Shown here piece by piece: positions 34,874-43,371 of a DNA stretch of 58,579 bases. The stretch covers positions 1-58,579 of the forward strand of contig RFHT01000615.1 of NCBI GenBank assembly GCA_003696835.1, read 5' to 3'. Below the pieces are notes generated by a model. The model was not told the origin of the DNA. It saw only the letters and a list, made by a program, of their open reading frames with translations, and ran no database searches. Position 1 is the stretch's first letter. Each line of letters starts with the position of its first letter. The DNA comes from Bacteroidota bacterium (GTDB lineage: Bacteria; Bacteroidota; Bacteroidia; J057). The translations under genes and the position numbers were made by a program.

Positions 34874-34877
34874 ATGT

Positions 34878-34885
34878 CAAAGATA
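34878..34885 (-). promoter_or_regulatory. -7 promoter element of ssrA
   Basis: On the minus strand TATCTTTG (TAnnTTTG) ends four bases before the tmRNA 5' end, exactly where a Bacteroidota -7 element should be. Confidence 0.75.
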
Positions 34886-34917
34886 CAGGCGCAAGGTACT
34901 GCTGTACATTGCGCCTG
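34886..34917 (-). terminator. hairpin between DUF1573 gene and ssrA
   Basis: A 9-bp perfect stem (34886-34894 with 34909-34917), extended inside by a GTAC/GTAC pairing. It lies between the DUF1573 stop and the ssrA promoter. No T run follows on the minus strand, so it is a possible weak terminator. Confidence 0.5.
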
Positions 34918-34953
34918 TGAATATACGGCAACTTTTTGAAAAAGTTATCTTTT

Positions 34954-36090
34954 TTATTCATGGTTGATGCCGGTACCGGGCTTGGCAGCCGGGCCCAGGT
35001 CATTGGCATGGAAAGGATCGCTCTCCACTTCCACAGCAAAGCGCAGCACCGTGGTGGGGTTGTCCGGATCATTGGTCTTTACAGTAATGGACTTGCTCTG
35101 ACGCCCGCGGCGGCCGCGCGAATCGAAGGTAGCCACAATTTCCGAGGCCTGCCCGGGCTTGATCACCTTGTCCTTGGGAGCTGTGGCCGTACAGCCGCAG
35201 CTGGCTTTTACCGATTCTATGATCAGGTCTTGCTTACCGGTATTGGTAAAGGGGAAGGCATAACTCACTTTTTCGCCTTCCAGCACCTTACCACCTTCAT
35301 AAGAAGTGGTGGCAAATTCGATATTGGGCAGAGCGGCTTTCTCTTCAGCACTCAACACTTTGTGAATGTTGCCAGTAATGCGCAGTACTTTTGCAGCATC
35401 TTCCTGCTCAGTGGTATAAAGCTTGATTTGCTCATCAAATGTGCCCCCTTCTTTGAAAGCCCTGCCCAGAACGCTCACCGTGATGGTAGCCGTTTGGCCG
35501 GGGGTAAGGGAGGTACGGTCAATATCCACCCTGAACATGGGGCCTACTTCAAAGCGGTCGGTAAAATCAATCTTGATGGGACTGATATTTTTCACCTGAA
35601 AAACCTGCTTGATCTCCTTATCGGAGTCCATGGTGCCAATGTTGGTGCTGAGCTTGTCAAAAGCCAGGCCTCCTACCACTTCTTTGTACGAAATGGCTGG
35701 CACAGCGGGCTCGGTAGGCTCCACCTTGCCCCGTATGTACAGCACTACCGGCTTTTTGTCGGGATGATAGGTAACCGTCACCGACTTGGTAAAGGGGCCT
35801 ACCCGGTTGGTGTTGTACTTCACACTGATTTCTCCCTCTGCGCCGGGCTTTACAGAGTCGCGCGTCCAGGATGGTGTGGTACAACCGCAGGAAGCTTTTA
35901 CCTGCGTCAGTTGCAAAATTTCTTTGGAGGTATTGGTAAACTTAAACACAAACTCGGCGGGATCACCCTGCTTGATGGTGCCAAAGTCGTGGGTCATCTC
36001 GTTGAATTTTACATCCGGGTTCTCCTGAGCGTAGGTAAAGAAAAATAAGCTGGTAAAGAGCAGCAATAATGAAAGTGTTCTGTATTTCAT
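34954..36090 (-). CDS. secreted protein with repeated DUF1573 domains
   Basis: Start at 36088-36090 (MKYRTLS), where a signal peptide begins. An upstream in-frame ATG lies before the likely promoter. The protein has 378 residues. The first DUF1573 domain (about 25-125) has THDFGTIKQGD, FKFTNTSKE and VKASCGCTTP. A second complete copy at the C-terminus (about 265-360) has FPFTNTGKQDLIIESVKASCGCTA. A middle domain (about 140-250) is similar but lacks the Cys-Gly-Cys. DUF1573 is an Ig-like (ASH/MSP-type) beta-sandwich common in Bacteroidota secreted proteins, with no assigned function. It is monocistronic between a promoter and a hairpin. Confidence 0.9.
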   Translation of the reverse strand: MKYRTLSLLLLFTSLFFFTYAQENPDVKFNEMTHDFGTIKQGDPAEFVFKFTNTSKEILQLTQVKASCGCTTPSWTRDSVKPGAEGEISVKYNTNRVGPFTKSVTVTYHPDKKPVVLYIRGKVEPTEPAVPAISYKEVVGGLAFDKLSTNIGTMDSDKEIKQVFQVKNISPIKIDFTDRFEVGPMFRVDIDRTSLTPGQTATITVSVLGRAFKEGGTFDEQIKLYTTEQEDAAKVLRITGNIHKVLSAEEKAALPNIEFATTSYEGGKVLEGEKVSYAFPFTNTGKQDLIIESVKASCGCTATAPKDKVIKPGQASEIVATFDSRGRRGRQSKSITVKTNDPDNPTTVLRFAVEVESDPFHANDLGPAAKPGTGINHE

Positions 36091-36119
36091 GACGATAACA
36101 TTTTTTTGATCCACTGGCC

Positions 36120-36127
36120 CAAATATA
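36120..36127 (-). promoter_or_regulatory. -7 promoter element of DUF1573 gene
   Basis: TATATTTG on the minus strand, 29 bases before the ATG at 36090. A second TAnnTTTG copy (TATGTTTG) lies at 36154-36161. Either could serve. Confidence 0.55.
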
Positions 36128-36202
36128 GCAAGAATTTTTGATAAAAAGCGGTACAAACATATATTTCAGCCTAACAACTTTTCATAACAAAGACATAAGC
36201 CA

Positions 36203-37814
36203 CTAGGGAAAACAAAGGTGCAGCAGTACGCCCTGCTGCAAACTGTCTTTCTGTACATGCCGCCCGGCCCTGCCCAAACTGCGTACCAGTCCGCTATCGG
36301 GCTTGCGGGTATAAAGCAGCAAACACCACTGCCTGCTGAATTGCAGAGAGTCCAGTTTCGCAAGCTCCTCCGCAGCCAGACTGGCAGCCCCCACCCATTC
36401 TCCCAGACGCATAGGAGGGTCGGCTACAAACACCAGGGGTTTTTCCTCCTGCTTTATACTTTTTAGCCGGGCATATAGGGTTTTTACATCCTGATGGGCA
36501 AAGGTAGCGGGCCCGGCATGCTGCACATACAGCTAGTACCTCAGCAACATAAAATAGGCCCCCGCTATCAGCAATGTTCCATAGATAAAGTACCTCATCC
36601 CCCTTCTCAGGCCGCTTATTTCTGCATGCTTCATTTCCCCGTAAAAAGCCAACAGGTAACAACTCAACAATATCATGAGCATGGCCGGTGCATAATACCG
36701 GCTTTCCATCACATAGGTCCAGAAAGCCAAGTCTCCCCATTGCTCGGGCGGTACCCGCAGGGACAAATATGCCAGCATCAGCACATTGGCTCCTATCACC
36801 ACACAACTTGCCAGCAACCACGCCCCTGCAGCATGTTGACGGTATGCAGGCCTACTCCAAATAACAGCGTAATAAATAATTACCATAATCAAAATCAGGG
36901 AAAACAAACAGGCTGCTGCCACAAACAGTTTCCCCACTAAAGGATATTCCTTCAGCAAAGCCTGCTGGTGGATAAAGCCGTAATAGAAAAAGGTTTTGAG
37001 GGGGAAGGCATCCATAGCCAGCAGGTGCTCCGGGAAAAAGCCTTTGCTCACTTCGGCCAGGTAATTGGCTTTTCCCTGCTGCCAGGCCTGAAAAGCCATT
37101 AACCCGCCCAGAAGAGGATAGAGCAGCAGTGCAGTCTGGGCCGCCAGCTTCCAGTAAATGCGTTGTTTGCGCAGGTATGCACACATCGCCAGCAAAAAAG
37201 GAGGCAGCACCGCCACCCCCAGGTAGGCATAGCGCATACCAACAGTCAGCCACATACAAGCTGCCAGTAGCAGGAGCTGCCAGTAGCAGGAGCTGCCAGT
37301 ACGCCTGCTGCTGAGGTTGGTGCATACACCTGAGCACCATATACATGCCCCAGGCGAAAAAGGCCCAGGCTAGCAGACCGCTGCTGGTGAGGTAGTGAAA
37401 GGGTGCAGGCGAAACCGCCATAAACAACAGATAAATGGCATAAGCCTGTTTCTGCCGGGGCCCGAATACATACCTGAACCACTGATGGGTAGCCAGAAAG
37501 AATATCACTATGGCGATCACGTCCAGGGCCCAGGCTGCCCACAGCCAGTCATGCAGCAGCAAATAAAAGGGAATGAGCAGCAGGGAATAAAGGGGAGTAA
37601 ATCCATGCAGGGGTCTGTACTGGATACGGGTTGGGTTAGCAGGGTCGGCTCCGGCCAGGCTGAGGCCGTGTCCCTGCAGCAGGTTGGCCGCTGCGGCAAT
37701 CTGGAGCTGGGTATCGAGGTAGAAATTGCGGAAATGATAGCGATGCTCCACGCGCAGCAATATGCACAAAGCCAGCAAGAGATACATGCCGTACTTTTGC
37801 AGAAAAGCCTTCAT
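36203..37814 (-). pseudogene. glycosyltransferase-like multi-spanning membrane protein, broken by frameshift and in-frame stop
   Basis: Three pieces read as one gene. The N-terminal piece (from 37814) encodes membrane helices with DTQLQIAAAANLLQGHG, typical of GT39/ArnT-like lipid-sugar glycosyltransferases. At 37259-37301 a 16-bp tandem repeat shifts the frame. Removing one 16-bp unit joins AYWQLLLLAA to the downstream frame (CMWLTVGMRYAYLG), which carries at least five more membrane helices and ends at a TAG at 36533-36535. The same frame then continues to 36203 as a soluble tail (KPLVFVADPPMRLGEW). Either lesion alone would truncate the protein. It starts in a 4-bp overlap with the OstA-like gene, so they were one operon. 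Confidence 0.75.
37259..37301. repeat. 16-bp tandem repeat (2.7 copies) inside the glycosyltransferase-like gene
   Basis: Unit AGCTGCCAGTAGCAGG at 37259-37274 and 37275-37290, then 11 more bases of the unit at 37291-37301. Because 16 is not a multiple of three, gain or loss of one unit changes the reading frame. Confidence 0.95.
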
Positions 37815-39547
37815 TTGCTGCCCTCTTTTGTATCGTCGGTGCCCTGACCGGGCAACCTGGGCATGGTCTGGGGAATGGAATTAGGTGCTTCCGAATCAGG
37901 CAAGGTAGTGGGCGGTAGCTCAGGGGGGCCGTTTTGCCCATGAAAAAGCGGCCTGAAACTGCCCCCTGATGTGGGCTGTGGCCGCAGGGGCCGCTCGGCT
38001 ATGCGCCAGCGCATGCCATCGAGCTGAAACTCCTGAAACAACACTTCATGTATGGGATGGTATTTGCCCTCCGGATCTGCGTTGAAGCGGATTTTTCTCA
38101 CTTCATTGTCCACCAGGCTAATGATCATCTCCTGGGCAATGCATTCATTCATTCCTTCGTAATGGCCTTCGTCATTTTTGTTGTAATAAATGCTCTCGCT
38201 ATTGCCGATCACGTGCAGGCGGGCCAGTTGGTTGTCCCTGAATTTGGCACGCATTTCCTTGCCCTTAATCTGGTTGTAGCCCACGGTATCCTCCTCTCCC
38301 ACCATGAAGCTATTGCGCCCCACCCACATGGAGTCGGCTTTACTTGCTTTCATCCAGATGCGCACGGTATCGCCTGTAAGTTGGTTCATATCCGACCACA
38401 ACACTGGGTCGGCATACAGTATCATCATGGAATCGGTAAAAAAGTACACCATGGAGTCGGCCTTTCCCTGCATTTCATTCATGTAAAAGCTCAGGTGGTG
38501 ATAAGCCCTGAATATGCGATTGTCATTGCTGTCCTTGCGGGAATAAAGGGTATCGGCAAACATGTAGAGGGTGTCGTCGTCCATGTATTGGATGGCCACG
38601 GCTCCCTGCGTCACCACGCTTTCGTTGGTTTGGCGGTTGAATGTGCCATAATTGCCCCGAATTTCCAGGGAAGAATCTTCCTGCTGGATGAAAATATTGC
38701 CCAGGGCCAGCCCAAAGTTGGTGGAGTCGGTATAAAACAGGCTGTCGGCTGTAAGGATGTAGGTAGAATCCTTGACCACCGAACGCTCAAACAGCTCGAT
38801 TTTTTTGTAGCGCGAATCGTAGGTACCTCTGGTGGCCAGAATTTCGCCGTCGTCGCTTACAATGATGGTGGGCGACATAAAATAAGCAATTTTCAGCTCA
38901 GTATGATAGCCCAGGGTATCCGTTGCCAGGGTATAGTCGGGGCTTTTGAGGTCCACATTTTCGCGAAAATAGGCCTTGTGCTCATCGGGATAGTAGTAGC
39001 CCGTCATGCTGGTGAGGGTGTCCTGTTCATTTTTGATCTGGCCGCCGTCCTCGTATTTACCGTAGCGCTCGAGACGGTAATACACCAGGCGGTCGGTGGT
39101 AAGTACTACCTCGTGGTCGGTAAGCACGATATCGTCATAGACGTAGGCGACCTTTTCGTTGCCGTCGTAATCCATGCGGTTGGCCAGCAGCACCACACTG
39201 TCTGGCATCTCTACCTTCACATGCCCAAAAGCTTTGAGCTGATTGGACTGTTCGAAGTGATAGGCGCTATCGCAATAGAAATAAGTAGAATCCTGCAAAA
39301 TGCGCACATTGCCAATCAGTTTTTGCACCGATTCATCATTCATTTTTTCGATGCTGAGGTAATTGGCATGAAGGATATGGATGCGTTTGGAGGCGGCTTC
39401 TTTCTCTCCCTCGGTTTGATAAACCGGCCTGGGTCCAGGTTTTTGCCCGGGCTGTTGGGCCTTCAGGCAGGCACAGCCTGCCAGCAACAGCGCAGGCAGC
39501 AGCCAGGCCTTTCTTACAGAGAATATATTATGCAGCAATTTTTCCAC
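37811..39547 (-). CDS. OstA-like protein (LptA/LptD N-domain family), LPS transport type
   Basis: A 578-residue exported protein. Its signal has a possible lipobox LAGC, and the KAQQPGQ region follows. Repeated beta-strand units of the OstA/LptA jelly-roll type are visible over about 50-430: QKLIGNVRILQDSTYFYCDSA, KAFGHVKVEMPDSVVLLANR, VAYVYDDIVLTDHEVVLTTD, YFRENVDLKSPDYTLATDT. The family bridges periplasm to outer membrane for lipopolysaccharide. The Pro-rich C-terminal tail (SGGSFRPLFHG onward) is low complexity. It overlaps the glycosyltransferase-like gene by four bases. LPS or lipid-linked glycan assembly is a reasonable shared theme. Confidence 0.85.
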   Translation of the reverse strand: MEKLLHNIFSVRKAWLLPALLLAGCACLKAQQPGQKPGPRPVYQTEGEKEAASKRIHILHANYLSIEKMNDESVQKLIGNVRILQDSTYFYCDSAYHFEQSNQLKAFGHVKVEMPDSVVLLANRMDYDGNEKVAYVYDDIVLTDHEVVLTTDRLVYYRLERYGKYEDGGQIKNEQDTLTSMTGYYYPDEHKAYFRENVDLKSPDYTLATDTLGYHTELKIAYFMSPTIIVSDDGEILATRGTYDSRYKKIELFERSVVKDSTYILTADSLFYTDSTNFGLALGNIFIQQEDSSLEIRGNYGTFNRQTNESVVTQGAVAIQYMDDDTLYMFADTLYSRKDSNDNRIFRAYHHLSFYMNEMQGKADSMVYFFTDSMMILYADPVLWSDMNQLTGDTVRIWMKASKADSMWVGRNSFMVGEEDTVGYNQIKGKEMRAKFRDNQLARLHVIGNSESIYYNKNDEGHYEGMNECIAQEMIISLVDNEVRKIRFNADPEGKYHPIHEVLFQEFQLDGMRWRIAERPLRPQPTSGGSFRPLFHGQNGPPELPPTTLPDSEAPNSIPQTMPRLPGQGTDDTKEGSK

Positions 39548-39593
39548 TATGGGCGCTCATTTGGTACAAAAGTAACGAAATTGCTCCAATTGG

Positions 39594-39627
39594 TTGTATG
39601 CCATCCCACAAAAGCAGCGTATATTTG
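39594..39627 (+). promoter_or_regulatory. promoter of the molybdopterin oxidoreductase gene
   Basis: A -33 TTG (39594-39596) and -7 TATATTTG (39620-39627) with 23 bases between them. It lies 23 bases before the ATG at 39651 and so supports that start over upstream ones. Confidence 0.65.
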
Positions 39628-39650
39628 GCATTCTCAATGTGTTCAACCCC

Positions 39651-41855
39651 ATGTCAACAGAAACGAAATACACCTTTTGCCGCATCTGCGAGGCCCTTTG
39701 CGGCCTGGAGATCGGCCTGGAGAATGGCCGCATTACCCGCATTCAACCCGATAAACAACATGTTGCTACCAACGGTTTTGGTTGTATTAAGGGCCTGCGG
39801 CAGCAGGAAATGTACGAATCACCCGACCGGCTGAAGTGGCCCATGAAGCGTTCTGCCAAGGGGTTTGAAGCAGTAAACTGGGAAGCAGCTCTTTCCGATA
39901 TTGGGCAAAAGGTAAGGCAAATCATGCGGGAAAGCGGGCCGGATGCCATCGCCATGTACGTGGGTACAGCGGCAGGTTTTGGGGTGCTGCACCCCATATT
40001 TGCACAGGGGTTTATGACGGGCATAGGCTCCAAAAGCATGTATGCCTCTGCCACGCAGGACTGCAGCAACAAATTTGCCGTATCCCGCCTCATGTATGGA
40101 TTTCCCTTTACCCTGCCCTACCCCGACATTGCGCACACCCAGTGCCTCATTGTGGTGGGAGCCAATCCGGTCATATCCAAATGGAGCTTTCTGCAGGTAC
40201 CCAATCCCGCCAAACAACTCAAAGCCATTGAAAAGCGGGGAGGAAAATTGTATTTCGTCGATCCCCGAAAAACCGAGTCGGCCAAGGTAGCGGGCGAGCA
40301 CGTCTTTATACGTCCCAATACAGATGTATTCTTTTACCTTTCTTTTTTGCACGAGCTCATCCAATGCGGCGGAGTAGATGCACAGCGGCTGCCGGCCTTT
40401 GCTGAAGGCTGGGAAGCAGTAGCTGCGCTGGCGGCCGCCTGGCCTGCCGAAAAAACCGAGGCAGTAACCCACATACCGGCAGCCAAATTGCGCGAAATGG
40501 TGCATGCATACCAGCAGGCCGAAGGCGCAGCGCTGTACTGCTCCACTGGTGTGAACATGGGCAGTCATGGTTCTCTGGCTTACTGGCTGCAGGAGGTGAT
40601 CAATGCTGTTTCGGGCAACCTGGACCGGCAGGGGGGCACCCTGGTGGGGAAAGGCATCATAGATTTTCCCAGCTTTGGCCACAAAAACGGCGTTCTCATG
40701 CGGGAGGATCGCTCCCGAATTGGCAATTTTGGCTCCGTAAACGACGCTTTTCCCGGCGGCATACTGGCCGACGAAATCCTGACGCCCGGCGACAAGCAAA
40801 TCAGGGCCCTCTTTGTAACGGGGGGCAACCCCCTGCTCACCATGGCCAATGCCGGCCGTCTCAGGCAGGCATTCAGTCAGCTCGAGCTGCTGGTGGTACT
40901 GGACATACTGCCTGGTGAAACGGCAGCTATGGCACACTACATGCTGCCCTGTACCAGCCCCCTGCAGCGGCCGGATCTGCCCTTTATTTTCCCCCTTATG
41001 CTGGGTCTTCAAAGCAAGCCCTACCTACAGGCTACCAAAGCCGTTATTCCCCCCGAGGCAGGCCAACGCGATGAAGCCAGTATTTACCTCGACCTGTGCA
41101 GGTATAGCGGGGTGCCGCTTTTTGGCTCGCGCATGGCCCAATGGATGCTGCAGAGCATGATGTGGCTCAATAGCTTGGGCAAAAAAGGCCCTGCCCGCCT
41201 TCCACAGACATTGCTGCTCAACCTGTTGCTCAAAGTGTGCAGGCAAAAAAGCTTTGGCCAGCTGCTCAAGCATCCACATGGGCTGCTGAGGCCTCCCAAC
41301 CAGCCAGGCAGCTTCCTGCAGAAACGCATACTCACCGAAAGTGGCAAGCTGCAACTGGCGCCATTGCCCCTGATGGAAGAAGCCGAAAAACTTCCCCGCT
41401 CTTTTGAGCGGGAGTTGCAGCAAAAGGATGAACTCAAGCTCATCACCCGCAGAGCCGTTACCACTCACAATTCCTGGACCCACAATCACCCCGAATTTCT
41501 CAAACGTGGAGGCAGTACCAACTACCTTTACATGCACCCCCGGGATGCTCATGCCCGTGGCCTGGAGGAGGGCCAACTGGCCGATGTGTGTACAGATACG
41601 GCACAAGTGCGCGTGCCAGTGAAATTTCATTCGGAGCTTATGCCCGGTACAGTAGCCCTGCCTCACGGCTGGGGCCACCAGCACAGCCTGCTGAGCGTAG
41701 CCGGCCGCGCCACAGGCGTAAATGTCAATTTACTGGCTGCTGATGGACCCGATCAGATAGAAGCTGTTTCGGGTATGGCACACCTCACGGGTTTTGTGGT
41801 AAAGGTGAGCCCCGCCCCCGGCCCTCTGAATACCAAGAGCTGGTCGGGTGTATAA
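39651..41855 (+). CDS. molybdopterin-dependent oxidoreductase with N-terminal 4Fe-4S site
   Basis: Start at 39651 (MSTETKYTFC), downstream of a clear promoter. The protein has 734 residues. C10, C13, C17 and C45 form the 4Fe-4S site (CRICEALC..C). Molybdopterin-guanine-dinucleotide domains follow (SATQDCSNKFAVSRLMYGFPF, VVGANPVISKW, YFVDPRKTESA, CSTGVNMGSHGSLAYWLQEV, LFVTGGNPLLT), and the C-terminal beta domain has YLYMHPRDAHARGL and LPHGWGHQ. A Gln-Asp-Cys (QDC) at the site where DMSO-reductase-family members carry the Mo-ligating residue makes Cys ligation plausible. No signal peptide and no partner subunits are nearby. Substrate unknown. Confidence 0.9.
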   Translation: MSTETKYTFCRICEALCGLEIGLENGRITRIQPDKQHVATNGFGCIKGLRQQEMYESPDRLKWPMKRSAKGFEAVNWEAALSDIGQKVRQIMRESGPDAIAMYVGTAAGFGVLHPIFAQGFMTGIGSKSMYASATQDCSNKFAVSRLMYGFPFTLPYPDIAHTQCLIVVGANPVISKWSFLQVPNPAKQLKAIEKRGGKLYFVDPRKTESAKVAGEHVFIRPNTDVFFYLSFLHELIQCGGVDAQRLPAFAEGWEAVAALAAAWPAEKTEAVTHIPAAKLREMVHAYQQAEGAALYCSTGVNMGSHGSLAYWLQEVINAVSGNLDRQGGTLVGKGIIDFPSFGHKNGVLMREDRSRIGNFGSVNDAFPGGILADEILTPGDKQIRALFVTGGNPLLTMANAGRLRQAFSQLELLVVLDILPGETAAMAHYMLPCTSPLQRPDLPFIFPLMLGLQSKPYLQATKAVIPPEAGQRDEASIYLDLCRYSGVPLFGSRMAQWMLQSMMWLNSLGKKGPARLPQTLLLNLLLKVCRQKSFGQLLKHPHGLLRPPNQPGSFLQKRILTESGKLQLAPLPLMEEAEKLPRSFERELQQKDELKLITRRAVTTHNSWTHNHPEFLKRGGSTNYLYMHPRDAHARGLEEGQLADVCTDTAQVRVPVKFHSELMPGTVALPHGWGHQHSLLSVAGRATGVNVNLLAADGPDQIEAVSGMAHLTGFVVKVSPAPGPLNTKSWSGV

Positions 41856-41937
41856 ATGCTTCGGAAAATTGAATGTGCGCTTTTCACATCTTATTTGTTT
41901 AATAGCAAAAAATTACGGACTTTAGGAATCCATTGGG

Positions 41938-41966
41938 GTAAACACTTTGCTCCCAGAGGTGTTTAC
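41938..41966. promoter_or_regulatory. inverted repeat, candidate operator
   Basis: GTAAACAC (41938-41945) and its exact complement GTGTTTAC (41959-41966), separated by 13 bases. It is located 14 bases before a TAACTTTG -7-like element (41981-41988) and 27 bases before the ATG at 41994. Confidence 0.4.
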
Positions 41967-41993
41967 ATATTAGGTAGAAATAACTTTGTTTAT

Positions 41994-42290
41994 ATGGATC
42001 AGTACATGGTCGTTTTTTATTTGCCGCCCGTTCTCAATCAGGAGTTTATGGCTTTGATTCCTGCGCAGCGGAAAAAAGTCAATGAATTGATGCGAAGTGG
42101 CACCATCATCAGCTACACCCTGGCCAAAGACCGCTCAATGAAATGGGCCATTGTTGCCGCCCATTCGGAAGAGGAAGTAGAAAACATCATGGAAACACTG
42201 CCACTTACGCCTTTCACAGAAATGGAAATTCACGAACTGTTTTTTCACAACAGCCTGGTGAACGACCTGCCGGTCATATCCATGAATTAG
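41994..42290 (+). CDS. muconolactone delta-isomerase-like small protein
   Basis: Start at 41994 (MDQYMVVFYLPP). An in-frame ATG directly after the previous stop would add 46 residues that look non-coding and span an inverted repeat. The protein has 98 residues with a ferredoxin-like alpha/beta fold. The pattern is FYLPPVLNQEFMALIPAQRKKV, MRSGTIISYTLAKDRSMKWAI, SEEEVENIMETLPL, MEIHEL. It resembles the muconolactone isomerase family (PF02426), which also contains many members that are not true isomerases. There is no other aromatic-degradation gene nearby. Confidence 0.75.
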   Translation: MDQYMVVFYLPPVLNQEFMALIPAQRKKVNELMRSGTIISYTLAKDRSMKWAIVAAHSEEEVENIMETLPLTPFTEMEIHELFFHNSLVNDLPVISMN

Positions 42291-42310
42291 GCTTAAGCCA
42301 GTAGCCAGTA

Positions 42311-42334
42311 CCTTAAATCGGTAACCGATAAAGG
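42311..42334. terminator. possible terminator between convergent genes
   Basis: An imperfect palindrome (CCTTaAATCGG / CCGATaAAGG) centred near 42323, in the 57-bp gap between convergent genes. Weak. Confidence 0.3.
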
Positions 42335-42347
42335 TTTAAAAAGGGGG

Positions 42348-43334
42348 CTACCACTGATGGTGAACCTGGGCACGGAAGTAACGCTCGTAAATGGCCCTTA
42401 CAGCTTGCATTTGTTCGGCAGTGAGTGGCGGCAGCTCCGCCGCAGCCACATTATCCACTACCTGCTCTACCCGGCTGGCGCCGGGAATGACACAGCTCAC
42501 TTCTTCAAACATCAGAATCCATTTCAGGGCATACAGGTGCAGCTTGTTCTCAGCATGCAAAGCTTTTTTGAGGGCCTCTACTGCTTCCAGTCCCTGCTCA
42601 TAATCCACGCCACTGAAGGTTTCGCCCTTGTCAAAGGCTTCGCCCTTGCGGTTAAAGTGCCGGTGGTCGCCTGCCGCGAAGTGGGTATGTCGGCTATATT
42701 TGCCACTTAACAACCCACTGGCCAGGGGCACCCTGGCCAGAATGCCCACATTGGCGGCTTTGGCCGCAACAAAAAATGCCTCGGCAGGCTTGTGTCTGAA
42801 CATGTTGAAAATAATCTGCACACTGGCCAGCCCAGGGTATTGCAGTGCCCTCATGGCTTCTGATACCTTTTCCACACTCACCCCAAAATGACGTATTTTT
42901 CCTTCCTGCTTCAATTGTTCCAACACCCCAAAAACTTCTTCCCGCTCATACACAGCTGTAGGGGGGCAATGCAACTGAATGAGGTCCAGTTTTTCCAGGC
43001 CGGAATTCTGCAGGCTCTGGTCCACAAAATGGCGGATGTTCTGCTCATTGTACCCCTCGGCAGTGTGGGGGTTCAGTTGACGGCCACATTTGGTGGCCAC
43101 ATACACTTCTTCGGGGCGCTGACGCACCACCTTGCCCACCACACTCTCGCTCAGGCCCTGGCTGTACACATCGGCAGTATCAATAAAGTTGATGCCCAGA
43201 TCGATGGCTTTGTGCAGGATCTGCTCAGCCGATGCCTGGTTGAAGGGGCTGCCCCAGCGGCCGCCCACCTGCCAGGTACCCAGTGAGATCTCGGAGATGC
43301 GCCAACCGGTTTTTCCAAGTGTTCGGTAATTCAT
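42348..43334 (-). CDS. aldo/keto reductase
   Basis: A 328-residue cytoplasmic aldo/keto reductase barrel. The catalytic tetrad is visible as D52 and Y57 (FIDTADVYSQG), K82 (VATKCG) and H122 (LIQLHCPP). It ends with IPGASRVEQVVDNVAA, the NADPH-binding loop. It is a member of the large YhdN/Tas-like group that reduces aldehydes and ketones. The natural substrate is not deducible. It is third in the minus-strand order aroC, large LamG protein, this gene, with 37 bases from its neighbour, so it is probably in the same transcript. Confidence 0.92.
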   Translation of the reverse strand: MNYRTLGKTGWRISEISLGTWQVGGRWGSPFNQASAEQILHKAIDLGINFIDTADVYSQGLSESVVGKVVRQRPEEVYVATKCGRQLNPHTAEGYNEQNIRHFVDQSLQNSGLEKLDLIQLHCPPTAVYEREEVFGVLEQLKQEGKIRHFGVSVEKVSEAMRALQYPGLASVQIIFNMFRHKPAEAFFVAAKAANVGILARVPLASGLLSGKYSRHTHFAAGDHRHFNRKGEAFDKGETFSGVDYEQGLEAVEALKKALHAENKLHLYALKWILMFEEVSCVIPGASRVEQVVDNVAAAELPPLTAEQMQAVRAIYERYFRAQVHHQW

Positions 43335-43371
43335 GTCAAATCTGAGGGTTTGGAGTTAACGGTATCTGTTT

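Noticed and set aside
34936-36048. 370-codon open frame on the plus strand
   Set aside because: Antisense to the DUF1573 gene, whose repeated CGC motifs and signal peptide decide the strand.
36203-36526. independent 107-codon gene on the minus strand
   Set aside because: It has only a GTG start and is in the same frame as the glycosyltransferase-like gene directly after its TAG, so it is better read as the cut-off tail of that gene.
38048-39754. 568-codon open frame on the plus strand
   Set aside because: Antisense to the OstA-like gene, whose frame shows family repeats and a signal. The plus-strand translation resembles no protein.
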